The translations under genes were made by a program, and so were the position numbers. From Osedax fenrisi (lineage: Eukaryota > Annelida > Polychaeta > Sabellida > Siboglinidae): 64,000 nucleotides of DNA. The stretch lies in contig OZ025241.1 in NCBI GenBank assembly GCA_964019155.1, positions 6,608,681 through 6,672,680 of the forward strand. Direction: 5' to 3'. The stretch's first letter is position 1. The number at the start of each line of letters is the position of its first letter. Below the pieces are notes generated by a model. The model searched no databases. It was given only the letters and a program-made list of their open reading frames with translations, and was not told the origin of the DNA. Positions 39,570 to 52,323 of the stretch are shown here, one piece after another.

Positions 39570-40890
39570 TATTTCAACATAGTTTTTTTTGTAGTTTTAA
39601 ACTATATGATTGAAACAAAATATTAATTAGTAAATAATTTAAAGTGTTATATATTACTAACGTTAATCAGTACATGATACCGTGTTGAAACTCATCAAAT
39701 AAACTGGATTGCAGGTATCCAATTCTATATAATTTAAATATATTAATAAATATATATATACTTAATAGTTACTGATATTTTGAGTAACATATATGTATAT
39801 ATGAGTAATTTATATATATAAAAAATAGTTAGTAGATAATTAAGTATGATAATAAATATTATATACGATTAAATAGTGATATAAAATGAACCAAATAAAA
39901 CATGCATATTGGAGTATATAAATTACCGGCAAAGATCTAAAAATTATTTAGCTGTAGTAAGTTTGGTGGTGGTAGGTGCGATATGTATTTTTGAGACGGC
40001 CATTTTGTTGAATTCATATATGTAGAGATAAGGAAGCATTTTCTCTTTTTTTTAAATGTTTCTAAAATACTATTTATTGATTTAAACTATTTTTTTTATT
40101 ATATAAAAAAGAAAGAAAATCATATCTATTACATAAAAGTAACAAATATATATTTTACAAATAATAATTCTATTTTTGAATATGGGTTTTGTTATATTAT
40201 TCATATATATGTTAATTATATATAGAAAAATAATTAGGTAGATAGCTTTGTACTTTTATCTAAACATTCATTTATATATGTAAACATAGCATATATTATT
40301 TCTAGTAAAATGCATTTGAAAAGTCAACAATAAATAAATTGTAAAGTAATTACATTATGCATTCAGCTAATATAAAATCAATATTATAAAATAATAGTTA
40401 ATAGTTTATAAGTTAAAGTTAATAATTAATAAGTTTTTTTATCTATATATAAATGTAATTTTTATAGAATTTATATATTAGATATAAAATATTATATAAC
40501 AATATATTTTAAATATCATGCTATAAAATATGCTTTTTATGTTATTTAAAAACTTATTTAATTGGTAATTTGTTCATAGTTACTAAATAACATATATGTT
40601 ATATATGCTATATCATCAATTAATAGTACATATTAGTGATCTACATTTTCAAATCTTTCAATTCAAGTTTCAAATCGAGACATCATTTTCAAACATTTAT
40701 ATAAATTATTATTTCAAATCTTAAATCTAATTTTCGAGTCAATTCGAGTCACACCTATTTAATTTTCAAAAATTTGTATGGATTAAATTCACTATTTATC
40801 ATAGTATTGTAGCCACATTATTATACGTAATATGTAATTTATATACTTATAAATTATATAAGTCATTATTTATATGTATATATATATACA
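39570..40890. other. AT-rich DNA with GAGTAA motifs, no gene
   Basis: GAGTAA-type motifs at 39780-39812 and a ctgtagtaa..tggtggtaggtgcga segment (~39955-39985) weakly echo the unclassified insert at 3866-10435 (compare 8410-8450). Nothing coding is seen. Confidence 0.35.
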
Positions 40891-41040
40891 ATAAATGCTC
40901 CTTTTTTTTCGAGTTTATTCCAAATTATAGTACTAATCGAACTTATTAAATATATTCCTATTATATATAATAGGAATATATTTAATAAGTTCGATTAGTA
41001 CTATAATTTGGAATAAACTCGAAAAAAAAGGAGCATTTAT
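40891..41040. repeat. Perfect 150-bp palindrome
   Basis: 75-bp arms without spacer: ataaatgctccttttttttc... reading inward from 40891 is the exact reverse complement of the sequence ending at 41040, including the 8-T/8-A runs. The centre is tatata at about 40963-40968. It could fold into a long hairpin or extrude as a cruciform; an assembly or cloning artefact is also possible. Confidence 0.95.
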
Positions 41041-41299
41041 ACGATCAGAGTGATAGATTATTAATATAGATGTAGGGAACTAAATTAGTGAACAAACGTA
41101 TATTAATAGATAATAGATAAGGACAGGTAGCTAATTGCATATCCTAAATTATTATTATATAATACTCATGAATCGATTTTATATGATACATTGGATGGCA
41201 TTTAGTGTATGATACACTCTCAATATATAACTCTATGTAGAGAAATATGTACACTTATTAACTATTTTAGTGTTTGTATATTATATATGTGTGTATATA

Positions 41300-42015
41300 T
41301 GCATGTATGTAGGTAGGTGTTTATTTAGTTAGATAGGTATGCAGGTAGGTTTATGTGTAGATGGATAGATAGTCAGGCAAATATGTAGGCAAGTATACAG
41401 GTGGGGAGGTAGGCAGTCAGGTATGTAGGACCTACATATATATATACATTGGGAAAGTAGATAGGTATGTATGTAGGTAGATAGGTGGGTAGTATAGTTA
41501 GGTAGGTTGTAGGGCAGGGAGGTATGTATGTAGGTAGATATATGGATGGGTGGGTAGATAGGAGGTAGGTAGGTGGGTGATAGGGTAGTTATATAGGCAA
41601 GTAGGTTGGTAGGTAGTCATGAAGGTAGAGAGATATGGGTGGGTAGTTAGGTGGGTGGGTGGAAAGGTAGATAGATAGTTAGGTGGGTGGTAGGGTAGTG
41701 TATGCATATAGGTAAGTAGGTACTCAGGAAGATATTTAGGTATATGAGTGGGTGGGTAGGTAAGTAGGTTGGTGGTAGGGTATGCATATAGGCAAGTAGG
41801 TGGATGGGTAGGTAGTCAGGTAGATATATGTATGGGTGGGTAGTTAGGTGGGTGGATGGATAGGTAGATATGTGAGTAGGTAGATAGATAGGTAGGCGGG
41901 TTGTTGGGTAGGGTATGTATATGGGCATGTAGGTAGCTGGGTAGGTAGTCATGCATATACTTAGGTTGGTAAGTAGGTAGGTATATAGGTGGGTAAGTAG
42001 GTATTCATGTAGATA
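41300..42015. repeat. Degenerate TAGG/TGGG tetranucleotide array
   Basis: About 700 bp of purine/T-only plus strand built from gtaggtaggtgggtag-like tetramers with scattered gatag, gtatg and catgtag interruptions. Strong strand asymmetry (almost no C on plus). The minus-strand open frames here (Tyr-Leu-Pro-Thr-His repeats) are repeat artefacts. Confidence 0.9.
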
Positions 42016-42179
42016 TGTAGCTATAGTAGGTATGTAGGAAATCTGCAATGGAATTTGTTTATGTTTACTGTGCTCTCACATTATACTTTGTTTGTAGAAG
42101 TAAAGGGGATCAACTGTATATTAGATGATGGGAAGTTTTTACTATCAATAAATTCAATAATTTATGTGACAAACATTGT

Positions 42180-42345
42180 TTTATGATTTGAAAGTCTTCG
42201 AATACAGGAATTGGTAAAGATTTGATGTCTTCAAACATTTTTTTGGTGATTTGAATGTCTTCGAATACATGACATGGTAGAGATTTGATGTCTCCAAACA
42301 TTTTTTTAATGATTTGAAAGTCTTCGAAGACAAGCAAAGATTTGA
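42180..42345. repeat. ~60-bp tandem repeat, 2.5 units
   Basis: Unit: gatttgaaagtcttcgaata + caggaattggtaaagatttg + atgtcttcaaacattttttt, repeated with few changes. The minus-strand frame over it (VFEDFQIIKKMFGDIKSLP-type repeats) stays open but is probably incidental. Confidence 0.8.
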
Positions 42346-42479
42346 ATTTTTAGATCACTAGTACATATTACAATTTGTTCTGATATTAACTAATTTATCC
42401 ATTGAGATCCTCTTAATTAATAAATATATATATATATTTATATACACAAAATTAATTTACCTTACTATGGCAAGCTTTT

Positions 42480-42690
42480 TCGGCACTTTATGAATCGCAT
42501 TCTCAGATCATTTATATCTCTCATCACATTTAGTAGAGCACCAGACATGCATACTATATCGTCCATCGACTGCTGTATATAGTTCTTTATAGGCACCCAC
42601 GATACGTCATTTATGAGATGACATTCAGAGAGGAACATATCTCGCCAGGTTCACTTTATTGCCCCAACAGTGTCCTGAATATAGAAATTA
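42480..42690 (-). pseudogene. Possible coding block related to 8500-8745
   Basis: On the minus strand: DTVGAIK, a stop, then about 57 open codons (TWRDMFLSECHLINDV, VPIKNYIQQSMDDIVC, MSGALLNVMRDINDLRMRF). The open length, less AT-rich composition and similarity to 8500-8745 suggest a former exon. Family not recognised. The flanks (ttttataaataaaattactta on one side) also match the other copy, so the shared unit is longer than this block. Confidence 0.3.
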
Positions 42691-42754
42691 GAAAAATATA
42701 GATAAGTATAAATATAGATAACTATATGTATTAATATATATATAAGTTAAATTT

Positions 42755-43600
42755 GTTTTATAAATAAAATTACTTATTGGCGGAATAAGTCTTAATAGAT
42801 TACTAAATAAGTCGTCAGAGATTACTTTAATAAATTAATATGAGTAATTAAGAATTAAGTAATATCACTACTCATTAGTAACCTCGTACCACTTGTAAAG
42901 TTAAGTGTTTTCATAATTCTACAATTATTATTCTAATATTTATATTTAATCATTAATTATTGATGGAAAATATAATATATACAAATATGTATATAAATAA
43001 TAAATCTAGATTAGAAATTAAAATAATTTAAGATAACTATAATGTTAAATTCATAAATAATACTTTTAGAATAAACTAAATTTAATAAGACGTACTAGAT
43101 TACATAGTCCGAAATGACCTCGTACAAGATTAATTTTAGATAAGTTTTTTTATAGATAAGTTAAATTGGTCTATAAATAAAATTACTTATTGACGAAATA
43201 AGTCAATAGATTACTCAAAAAGTCGTCAGAGATTACTTTAATAAATTTATATGAGTAATTAATAATTAAATTATTATGGCACGAGGTAATTAGAATGTAC
43301 GTAATTTAAAAGTACGACTTATTACTAAGTTATTAAATAAGTTATTAGTACTCTCTTACGACTTGTAAAATTAAGTGTTTTCATAATTATAGAATTATTC
43401 TAATATTTATATTTAATTATTAATTACTGATGGAAAATATAATATATATATATATATATAAATGATGACTATAGAGTCGAAATTAAAATAATCTAAGATA
43501 ACTATAATATTAAATTCATAAATAATACTTTTAGAATAAATTTAATAAGACTTACTAGATTATATAGTCCGAAATGATCTCGTACAAGATTACTTTCTAC
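42755..43600 (+). repeat. Tandem duplication, two ~400-bp units
   Basis: 42755-43145 and 43165-43600 share, in order, aaaattacttattg.cg.aata, agtcgtcagagattacttta, atgagtaattaa, ttaagtgttttcataatt, ggaaaatataatatat, and tagtccgaaatga.ctcgtacaag. AT-rich and non-coding; GAGTAA motifs recur as in the 3866-10435 insert. Confidence 0.8.
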
Positions 43601-45017
43601 CGTAATTAATACTAAACATGTTATTAAAATATAAGTTATAAATCATACTATAATTATGATGTATAAATATTAATTATTAAACACTATATGATTATACAGA
43701 TAATAATATACTAAACATAATAATATAATTTTAACACTAAATGAATACGATTTTATTAATTTTAGTTAATAAATTATCATATTTAAAATTATACTATAAT
43801 AAATTATTATAAAATAATTATCAACAATTATGTATACATTACTAAACAAGTAATATTATAGTAAATATATTATGTGTATTAATAATACTATTATATTATG
43901 AATTTTTATTATATATAATGATTATCATTATGATAAGTAAATAAATATTAAGAATGTAAATTGAGCATTACTGTAATGATTACATCATTTATTTAATTAA
44001 TATAAATTAATTTAATAAATGATTTATCTAGTTGACAATATTATAAATTTAACAATAATTTATGTTATACAATTATCAATAATCATTTTTATAATTATAT
44101 TTCATATAATATTATACACAACATTTAAAATATGTCTAGTGAGCATGTTTTAGATTTAGAGTTTAAAATCGCGTTATTGTATTTGTATGGTGTTTATTAG
44201 TTATGTGTATTTGCACATAATATAATATATTATTAATATATTGATTAATTCAAATCTAATTTAATACTGTTACTCGAGTAATCAAAATAAAAAGTTTCCA
44301 TATTTTATTCACAATACTATTATTATAACTTTAATATTCACAATTATTTATTATAAATTAAATTATTGTATTAATAATTATTACGAAAAATAAATTTAAT
44401 AATATAAAGCAGATTTAAAAACACATGTTATATTCAATTATTGAATATTTCAAATTGTATTTTTTAAATAATTTAAAATATATAGATAATATTAAAAATG
44501 TTGTATATAATTAACTGTTAATTCAATTTACAATTTAATTTATAAATATATTATTTAAAAATATTATATTAATAAAAAACTAACATATAATTGTCTGTAT
44601 AACTTGTTTAGATGAATATATTCAAATGAATTAAAATTATAGTTTATTTACATCAATGATTAAAATAACGCATGCGCATTGAATATTCTCATTATAATAT
44701 GAAACTAGAGTATATGATTCATCATAAATAATGGATACCTAGTAGCGGATTATATGCAATCTTAATTGTAACCCCATTCGTGTTTATTATGCATGAATAA
44801 AATTGAATACCATTCCGGTATACTTTGCGTGGGTTTTTTTAGGTTGACAATTATTTTGTATATTTGTCATTAATGATTATTTTATAAAACCAAATATGGA
44901 ACATTATATTATATATATTAATTAAGTATAATATAAAATTTCAAATTGATACCTATTGTTAAAAAAAGGTATGCCCATTAGGTATATTTTTGATTGTCAG
45001 CCGTTCCCGTAAAGAAT

Positions 45018-45046
<29 letters not shown>
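43601..45046. other. AT-rich DNA without recognisable genes
   Basis: No open frame, repeat or RNA feature that I can support, apart from short AT runs (45022-45052). Confidence 0.5.
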
Positions 45047-45057
<11 letters not shown>

Positions 45058-45363
45058 AATAGTTGTATGTTATCTATAGATATTATAATTATAACTTATA
45101 TATATTCCCATATAATGTTTATATTATATATGTATACATATTATAATATTTATTGGTATATAATATTCTTAATTTAATATTTGTATACTATATATATATA
45201 TAATACATATTATATATTATAATAAATAAGTTATATTAAATGATCAAAATAATAATGTATTTATTGTAAAATTCTAGGTTTTAAAGATTGTTATTCATTT
45301 TTATTTGCCTAGTTGTAAACCAGTTGTAATTTTATAATAATGCATAATACATATTTACACATG
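45047..45363 (+). repeat. Dispersed ~320-bp repeat, second copy
   Basis: Partner of 32145-32462, same orientation, again directly after an (AT)n run. Small indels only. Confidence 0.8.
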
Positions 45364-45832
45364 TTAAACATAATTTGACACTTTGATATTATATATAATA
45401 TATAGTATAATATTAATATTATTTTTTCATAAATTTCTAAAAAAATGCCTTATGTTAAAATATTATGTTTTAATATATTTTTGTAAATAGTTTTACAAAA
45501 TTGAGTAAAAATGCCTTATATTAAAATATTAAGTTTAATTACTAATTATATATACGACTTGAATGCCGATTTATAATATACATGTAGTACTAATGGTATA
45601 TGTATATCATAACAGGATATATTACTACTTATTAAATTATTACTGCAGTAAACACATTAATTTTGAATGTATTTAAATTACTACTAAGGTTATATATTGT
45701 TATACAATTACAACTGAGCAACAACATATTAATAACACTCTTTAAAACCTAAAGTTGTACTATAAATACATTATTATTTTGTATATTTAATATCAATTAT
45801 TGATTATAATATATAAATTATAAAATATAATA

Positions 45833-45837
<5 letters not shown>

Positions 45838-45863
<26 letters not shown>

Positions 45864-46451
45864 GTATCAAACTATAAAATTAAGTATATTATATACAAAT
45901 AAATAATATAAAATTACAACTGGATTACAACTGCGTTTTAGTACATCCCATAATATTAATATATAATTATGCATAAATGACATAGAGCTAGAGAGGTTTT
46001 CTCTAGATCTATGATAAAGGATAACACTTAACAATTATATAAGTAATTATTTTATATTTAACAATAAGATTATTATATTACCTTATTAAATCAACTCGTA
46101 GTATATATGATATATAATCTACATATTTGTACGTTGTCTTTACAGGAAGTAGAATAAAAGGAAGTGTACATATAAGGAAATAAATAAACAATACCGTTAA
46201 TTTCAATTTTCGCGCCATACACAATAACCTGCGCATTGGATGATGCAATGGGTGATTCAATGGGCGACGCCCTTTGGGAGTGTCTTGTCGTAACGCTTCA
46301 TTTCACACATTATCACGACATGTATGCTATAATACAATCTTGTTAAGCTATGTACATATATTTATAGATATGTGGTAGAACAACTATATAATATCTATGT
46401 ATATATATAATATATGTGTGTGTGTGATTGTGTGTGTATCTGTGCGTGTGA

Positions 46452-46505
<54 letters not shown>

Positions 46506-46995
46506 TATAGTATCAAAGTATAAAATTAAGTATATTATATACAAATACATATTATAAAATTACAACAGGATTACAACTGCGTTTTATTACATCCCATACT
46601 ATTAATATATAATTATGCATAAAGGATATAGAGCTAGAGAGCTTTTCTCTAGCTCTATGATAAAGTATAACACCTATCAATTATATATGTTATATTTTTA
46701 TATTTAACAATACTATTTTATATTACCTTATTAAATCAACTTGTAATAAACAATCTAAATATTGATAAATTGTCAATATAGGAAGTTTAATACATAGGAA
46801 GAATTAGCAAATAATGAAGTAATTAATCAATACCATTAATATCAATTTTCACGCTAAACACAATTTCCACAATAACACATTCATCGATATAAAGAAAGTC
46901 ACTTTATTTATATCGATGAACACACTTACCTGCGCACTGGGTGTGGTGGGTGACGCAATTAGCGAGAATTTTCGTAATGCTTCATTTCATACAGT
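45838..46995 (+). repeat. Tandem duplication, two ~490-bp units
   Basis: 45855-46340 and 46505-46995 share tatcaaa.tataaaattaag, ggattacaactgcgtttta, a hairpin around agagctagagag.ttttctc (second copy arms 46629-46658), ttattaaatcaactt, and ca.acctgcgca.tgg. The separating segment holds GT-rich and (AT)n repeats (46410-46504). No coding evidence. Confidence 0.8.
46880..46920. repeat. Short inverted repeat (14-bp arms)
   Basis: ttcatcgatataaa and its exact reverse complement tttatatcgatgaa, separated by 13 bp, present only in the second of the two ~490-bp units. Confidence 0.8.
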
Positions 46996-47119
46996 ATTTA
47001 TGACATGTATGATATAATACATTCGTGGAATGCTATGAACCTCTATGTATAGATATGTAGTAGAAAAACTAGAAAATATCTAATATTTATTGCGTATTAA
47101 TCATATTATTTATAGTTAT

Positions 47120-49280
47120 AGTTACATATAATATATTTCAGTTAAATCGTTTATGTAAGAAAAAGAAGCGAGGTGGAGTATTAGTATTAGTTGATAAAAG
47201 TTTGGAGGCATCTATCGTAGAAGAGTTAACTGATCAAATACCTGATGATATTGATATTATGACTTTTAAACTTAAATTTTATAATATTTCTTATAATTAT
47301 ATACATATATGTTTATTATATAGACGACCAAATTATAATAAACAATTGTTTTATGATTTTATTTATAAACATTTTTCTAATTTTAATTGTTCTAATTTAA
47401 TTTTTTGTGGTGATTTTAATATAAATTTATTAGATAAGTTAGATTCTCATGCATTTTTTAATATTTTAAATCAATTAGGATTAATTAGTAGACTTTCTGA
47501 CACACCAACACGTATTACTAATAAAATATCCACTCAAATTGATAATTTTTTTATTAATACTTTATTTGTTTAAGAATCTGTATCCGGTACTCTTTCAGCA
47601 GATATATCAGACCATTTACCTTTATTTTTTAATTTTTCTTCTAATTATTCATCTAATCAGCCTATCAAAACTAATTATTTATTAAAAAGAAATGTGTCTA
47701 CACAAAATATTATTAATTTTACTAATGATCTAGCTGCATATGATTGGTCTACAATGAAAAGCAGCAGTGATGTTAATAAAGCGTTTAATGTTTTTCTAGA
47801 AACTTTCAGTAATCTATATGATAAAAATTGCCCATTTATTTCACATACGATTAATAATAATTAAAAAAAAATTAATAATAATAGTATTATATAGATTAAT
47901 AATAAAATTAAAAATGCTATTAAAAAAAAAAAAAAATTATATCGAGATTCTCTTACTTTGAAAAATACAGTAAGTATTAATAGATATAAGATATATAGAA
48001 ACAAGGTAAATGCTATAATACGTAGAAAAAAGAATGCAGCTTATAAACAATTTTTTTGTAACAATAATTGTTCAGATATGTGGGTTAAAATTAAGAAATT
48101 AACTGATCATAAAAAATATAATACCATTCCCGATAATATCTGTTATGGTAATAATATATTTAGTAATTGTGAAATAAAAAGTGCATTTAATAAGTTTTTT
48201 AGTTCAATAGCTATTGATCTTCAAGATAAGTACTTACCAATAGTTAATAGTTAAAATAGATCATCCCACGAGATATATTTAAAAAATCCTCAAAAAAATA
48301 CATTTTATTTTTCACCTATATCTGCTAATGATATTTTGACAGCTATTGGGGATTGTAAATCTAAATCTTCATTAGATTTTTGTAACATTGACATGAATAT
48401 AATCAAAATTGTTTTTAATTTTATTTTAGATCCACTAACTTACATTTTTAACTTAATAATTTGTGACTCTACTATTCCAGATAATATGAAAATATCAGTA
48501 ATAATCCCCCTTTTTAAAAAAGGAAAACTAGATGATATTAATAACTATAGACCGATTTCCTTATTATCTCAATTTTCAAAGATTTTAGAGAAAATAATTT
48601 ATAATAGATTTCTACATTTTATCGACAAACATAATTTATTATATGCTAAACAATATGGTTTTATTAGAAATTCTTCAACTTCGCACGCACTATATGATCA
48701 CTATAATTTTATTGAATCTAACTTAGAAAGGAATAATAAAGTAGCCTCATTATTTCTAGATCTAAAAAAGGCATTCGATCTTGTAGATCATAAGATTCTA
48801 TTAAACAAGTTAAAATATTATGGTTTTAGGGGCACTTCTAATCGTTTAATTGAGAGCTATCTGAAAGATCGAATGTTATCAACTAGAATAGATAATGAAC
48901 TTTCTGAAAGAAATATCATTAATGTTGGGGTACCACAGGGATCCATTTTGGGATCCTTACTTTTTATTTTATATATAAATGATATCCATATGGCCTTACA
49001 TAATTTAAATATTAATTTTAATCTTATACTTTTTGCTGACGATACTTCGGTTAGCATTAGTGAACCAAGTAATAAGATTCTATGTAATAGTTTAAATTTA
49101 GTTATTTTAAATTTACATGAATGGTTCACTAATAATAGATTAATATTAAATATTGATAAAACAAAAGTATTACCTTACAAAGATGCTCATATTATTAAAG
49201 TCATATCTATTAATTCAACTAATATATGCTTAGTATCTAGTTATACTTTTCTTGGTGTTATTATAGATAATAATTTTAAA
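47120..49280 (+). pseudogene. CR1/Jockey-like LINE: endonuclease and reverse transcriptase, both ends truncated
   Basis: One reading frame carries the protein over 2.1 kb, broken only by stops (47571 TAA, 47862 TAA, ~47892 TAG, 48252 TAA). Endonuclease: KKKKRGGVLVLVDK, LLYRRPNYN, LIFCGDFNINLL (GDFN), TPTRITNKISTQIDNFF, SADISDHLPLF (SDH). Linker: KKKKLYRDSL, YRNKVN. Reverse transcriptase: NYRPISLLSQFSKILEKIIY (~48545), QYGFIRNSSTSHAL, LFLDLKKAFDLVDHKILL (~48750), VGVPQGSILGSLLFILYIND (~48925), LFADDTSVS (~49030), LNIDKTKVL, YTFLGVIIDNNF (~49245). It stops abruptly at about 49280 where the satellite begins, so thumb and 3' UTR are missing. Many start codons are absent; the 5' end is truncated near 47120. 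Confidence 0.85.
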
Positions 49281-50640
49281 GTTTTTAACGGTTTGGGTTT
49301 AGGTTTTCAACATATTTTGGAATATTTTAAATATTTGTTGTATTTTTTAAATCTTTTTTCACTAATTTTTTAAATATTAAAATAAATATGTTTCTACATT
49401 TGTTTGTATTTTAGATAAACTTTATTTAATTGTATATACTAGAAATGTAGAATCAGGAATATCTCTATAGATATATTCCTAATTATAATTAATAAATAAT
49501 AAATAGGCAAACAATCAAAAACCGATAAATGTCGGGTCGGGCACTGTTTGCGTTTGGGTTTAGATTTGAGTTTTCGAAATTTTTTGTAATATTTTAAATA
49601 TTTGTTGTATTTTTTAGCAATTAAATATTTTAGCATAATCATGAATAGCTATAAATTATAGCCTATAATTAATAAAAATAAATAGGCAAAAAATCAAAAA
49701 CTTAGCAACGCCGGTTCGGGTATGGATACTAATATGTTGAAATATTTTTTATATTTAAAAAATTATTTGTAGACACTTTTTAAAATATATTTTATAATAT
49801 TTTAAATTATTTTTGTATTTTTAAAAATATTTTACGAATAAATCTTAAAAACGAACAACGCTATAGCGTTAGATCTATAGATCTACATCTGATATACTTA
49901 GAATTATTAAATATTAGTTAGAAACAAAATTAAATATTAGCTATACATAATTAGGAATAGCTATAATTAATAATTTATAGGAAAATAATCAAAAACCTAG
50001 AGACGGCTGGTCGGGATGGTTTGGGTTTTGGTTTTAGACATTTTTTTAAAACATATTTTGTTATATTTGAAATATTTGTTGTATATTTTGTATTTTTTAA
50101 ATTTTATATTTTGTATTTTTTTAATATATTTTTTGAAATATTTTTCCACAAATTTTTTAAATATTAAAATATTTTTCTACTTCTGTTTGTAGGTCAGCTA
50201 ACATTTATTTTATTGTATATAAATAATAGTAAGGAAAAAATTAAAATTAAAGATTAGCTATGCATAATCGATCAACGCAGGGTGCGGTTTGGGTTTTCGA
50301 CATTTATTAAGTAATATTTTGTAATATTGGAAATATGTGTTGTATTATTTAATATATTTTTGAAATATTTTTCCAAGAATTTTTTAAATATTAAAATATT
50401 TTCTACATTTGTTTGTATGTCAGCTAACATTTATTTTATTGTATAAATAATAGTTATGAAAAAATTAAATATAAATATTTAGCAATGCAGAATTAGTAAT
50501 AGGTATAATTAATAAATAATAATTGGCAAACAATCAAAAACCGAGCAACGCCAGGTCAGGTACGGTTTGTGTTTAGATTTTCGACATCTTTTTAAAACAT
50601 ATTTTGTAATATTCGAAATATTTATTGTATTTTTTAATAT
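49281..50640. repeat. Satellite array, left part (~225-260 bp monomer)
   Basis: Head-to-tail copies containing ctacatttgtttgtatgtca, gctaacatttattttattgt, caatcaaaaaccgagcaacg, ccgggtcgggtacggtttgg, and cgacattttttaaaacatat. Anchors at 50184 and 50410 give a 226-bp step. The stretch 49381-49900 is closely matched by 56365-56900, so there is a higher-order unit of several monomers (~2.4 kb after removing the LINE insertion). Confidence 0.85.
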
Positions 50641-51508
50641 CACTTTTCACTCAATCTTCATACCATACAGACGTGTTTATCAGCTTAGTAATTTTCATAA
50701 ATATTTGTACACATATTTTTTTTGATTATATTTATTATATGTACTTTTATTATATTTATTAAATATATATATTTGTGTATATATGCGTTAATTTATCTAT
50801 AACATTATATCTTATATTGATTATTAGATATTAGTTAAATAATTTACCCACTAATATATATTTTATGTGTAATTTTTAGAATAAATCATATGTAGATGGA
50901 TATATACTATTTGACCTATTTTTAATTTAAATTCAATTTATTGATTTTTAATTAAAGTAAATTATTTGTATATTTCATTCTATTTATAATTGAATATATA
51001 TTTTGTTTTTAGTTTTTTTTTATAAATATTCTATTTAATATATATTTAATTTGATTTAATTGCATTATAGCATAATATATTTATTTATTTGATTTAATTC
51101 TTATTGATTCATAATTATGTATTATATTAAAGTGTATATATGTATATATATAGTATTTATATGCGTATTAATGTATATTGATATGCATTGATGTTTGTAT
51201 TTGTATATATATATATATATTTAAGTTGTATGCACATTAGCTTCTGATAGTATATAATATATACACCGTAGTAAGAAACCACAGCCAACCCATATAATAC
51301 TGTAGAATAGGTAACACTCTATATGTAGTCATTAATTGCTATTACTGATACTGTCACTAAGTAGTTTTTTCATACATTAAATTCGTACATTTATTAAAAA
51401 AATTAAATTTATTTTTCATCCATTTTTACCAAAGATTCTGAACTAGTTTTTTCTGATAAATAAGATAACTCGACTCGGCTAGACTTGAGAAACTTGTCGT
51501 TACTAAAC

Positions 51509-52321
51509 ATGTATAATCTTTGTAACAAGTGCAACGTTACTATCAAAATAACATCTAACACTTTCCTAACCGAGTGTTCACACTGTCTACAGCTCATTTG
51601 TCAGGATTGCAATGATATACCTATCAAAATTGCAAAGGTGATACAGGGAAATAGTGACATAGGTGAAACCTGGAAATGTATAAGTTGCCGATTGAACTGC
51701 ATACCACTTAATTTAACAACAATTGACGAAAAACTTAAACAAATTCAAGAATCTATTTGCGAAATCAAAAATAAATCTTCTGAGACTGATAAACCATTGT
51801 GGTCAAGTATTGTAAAAACTTCCCTGATTGAACATAAGAAAGAAACAGATAACACAGAACAAGATAAATTTTTCCGAGAAAGCAACCATATCATTCACGG
51901 TGTCGACAACTCTAATGATCCTAAAGTATTTGTAAATGAACTAATATCGGAGAAACTCAAGCTCACAATAACACCTTTAAGTATTAAACGTATCGGAATT
52001 ACTACATATGACGCTACAAAGAATACAAAGAATCTAATCCGTATAAGATACAAATGCATATCTGACAAAGAAATTGTATCAAAATCACTTAATCTTTTAA
52101 AAGATGCACCGAATAAATTCAAATCCATAACAATTGCTGATGACCTAACATTAGAACAACAAAATAATCGACGAAAATTAATCAAAGAGGCAAATGAACT
52201 AAATGAAAAAGAAAAAGAAACTGAATCGGATATAAAACATGTGGTAAGATACAATCGTTATTCAAAAAACCACTTTATAAAAATGCTGAAACCTCCAGAG
52301 AAAAAAGACCAAACGGATTAA
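51509..52321 (+). CDS. L2-like LINE ORF1 protein
   Basis: Intact 270-codon frame from ATG 51509 (MYNLCNKCNVTIKITSN) to TAA 52321. N-terminal zinc-binding module with CNKC, TECSHC, CQDC and WKCISC pairs, of PHD/ring-like spacing, as in many L2 and CR1 ORF1 proteins. A short predicted coiled-coil follows (EKLKQIQESICEIKNK). The C-terminal half (VNELISEKLKLTITPLSIKR, ..., TLEQQNNRRKLIKEANEL) resembles the RRM-like/CTD region that binds element RNA. The frame is open upstream to 51485 without an ATG. ORF2 begins within a few bases of the stop, in a different frame, suggesting coupled re-initiation. No disruptions. Confidence 0.8.
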   Translation: MYNLCNKCNVTIKITSNTFLTECSHCLQLICQDCNDIPIKIAKVIQGNSDIGETWKCISCRLNCIPLNLTTIDEKLKQIQESICEIKNKSSETDKPLWSSIVKTSLIEHKKETDNTEQDKFFRESNHIIHGVDNSNDPKVFVNELISEKLKLTITPLSIKRIGITTYDATKNTKNLIRIRYKCISDKEIVSKSLNLLKDAPNKFKSITIADDLTLEQQNNRRKLIKEANELNEKEKETESDIKHVVRYNRYSKNHFIKMLKPPEKKDQTD

Positions 52322-52323
52322 TA

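Noticed and set aside
41300..42015. Telomeric or subtelomeric repeat
   Set aside because: The tetramer is degenerate and is not the TTAGGG/TTAGG type.
41498..42048. Long minus-strand frames rich in Thr, Pro, Tyr and Leu
   Set aside because: Repeat artefact of the TAGG/TGGG array.
42110..42337. Minus-strand 75-codon repeat protein (VFEDFQI units)
   Set aside because: It covers a 2.5-unit tandem repeat that happens to stay open; no start, signal or homology visible.
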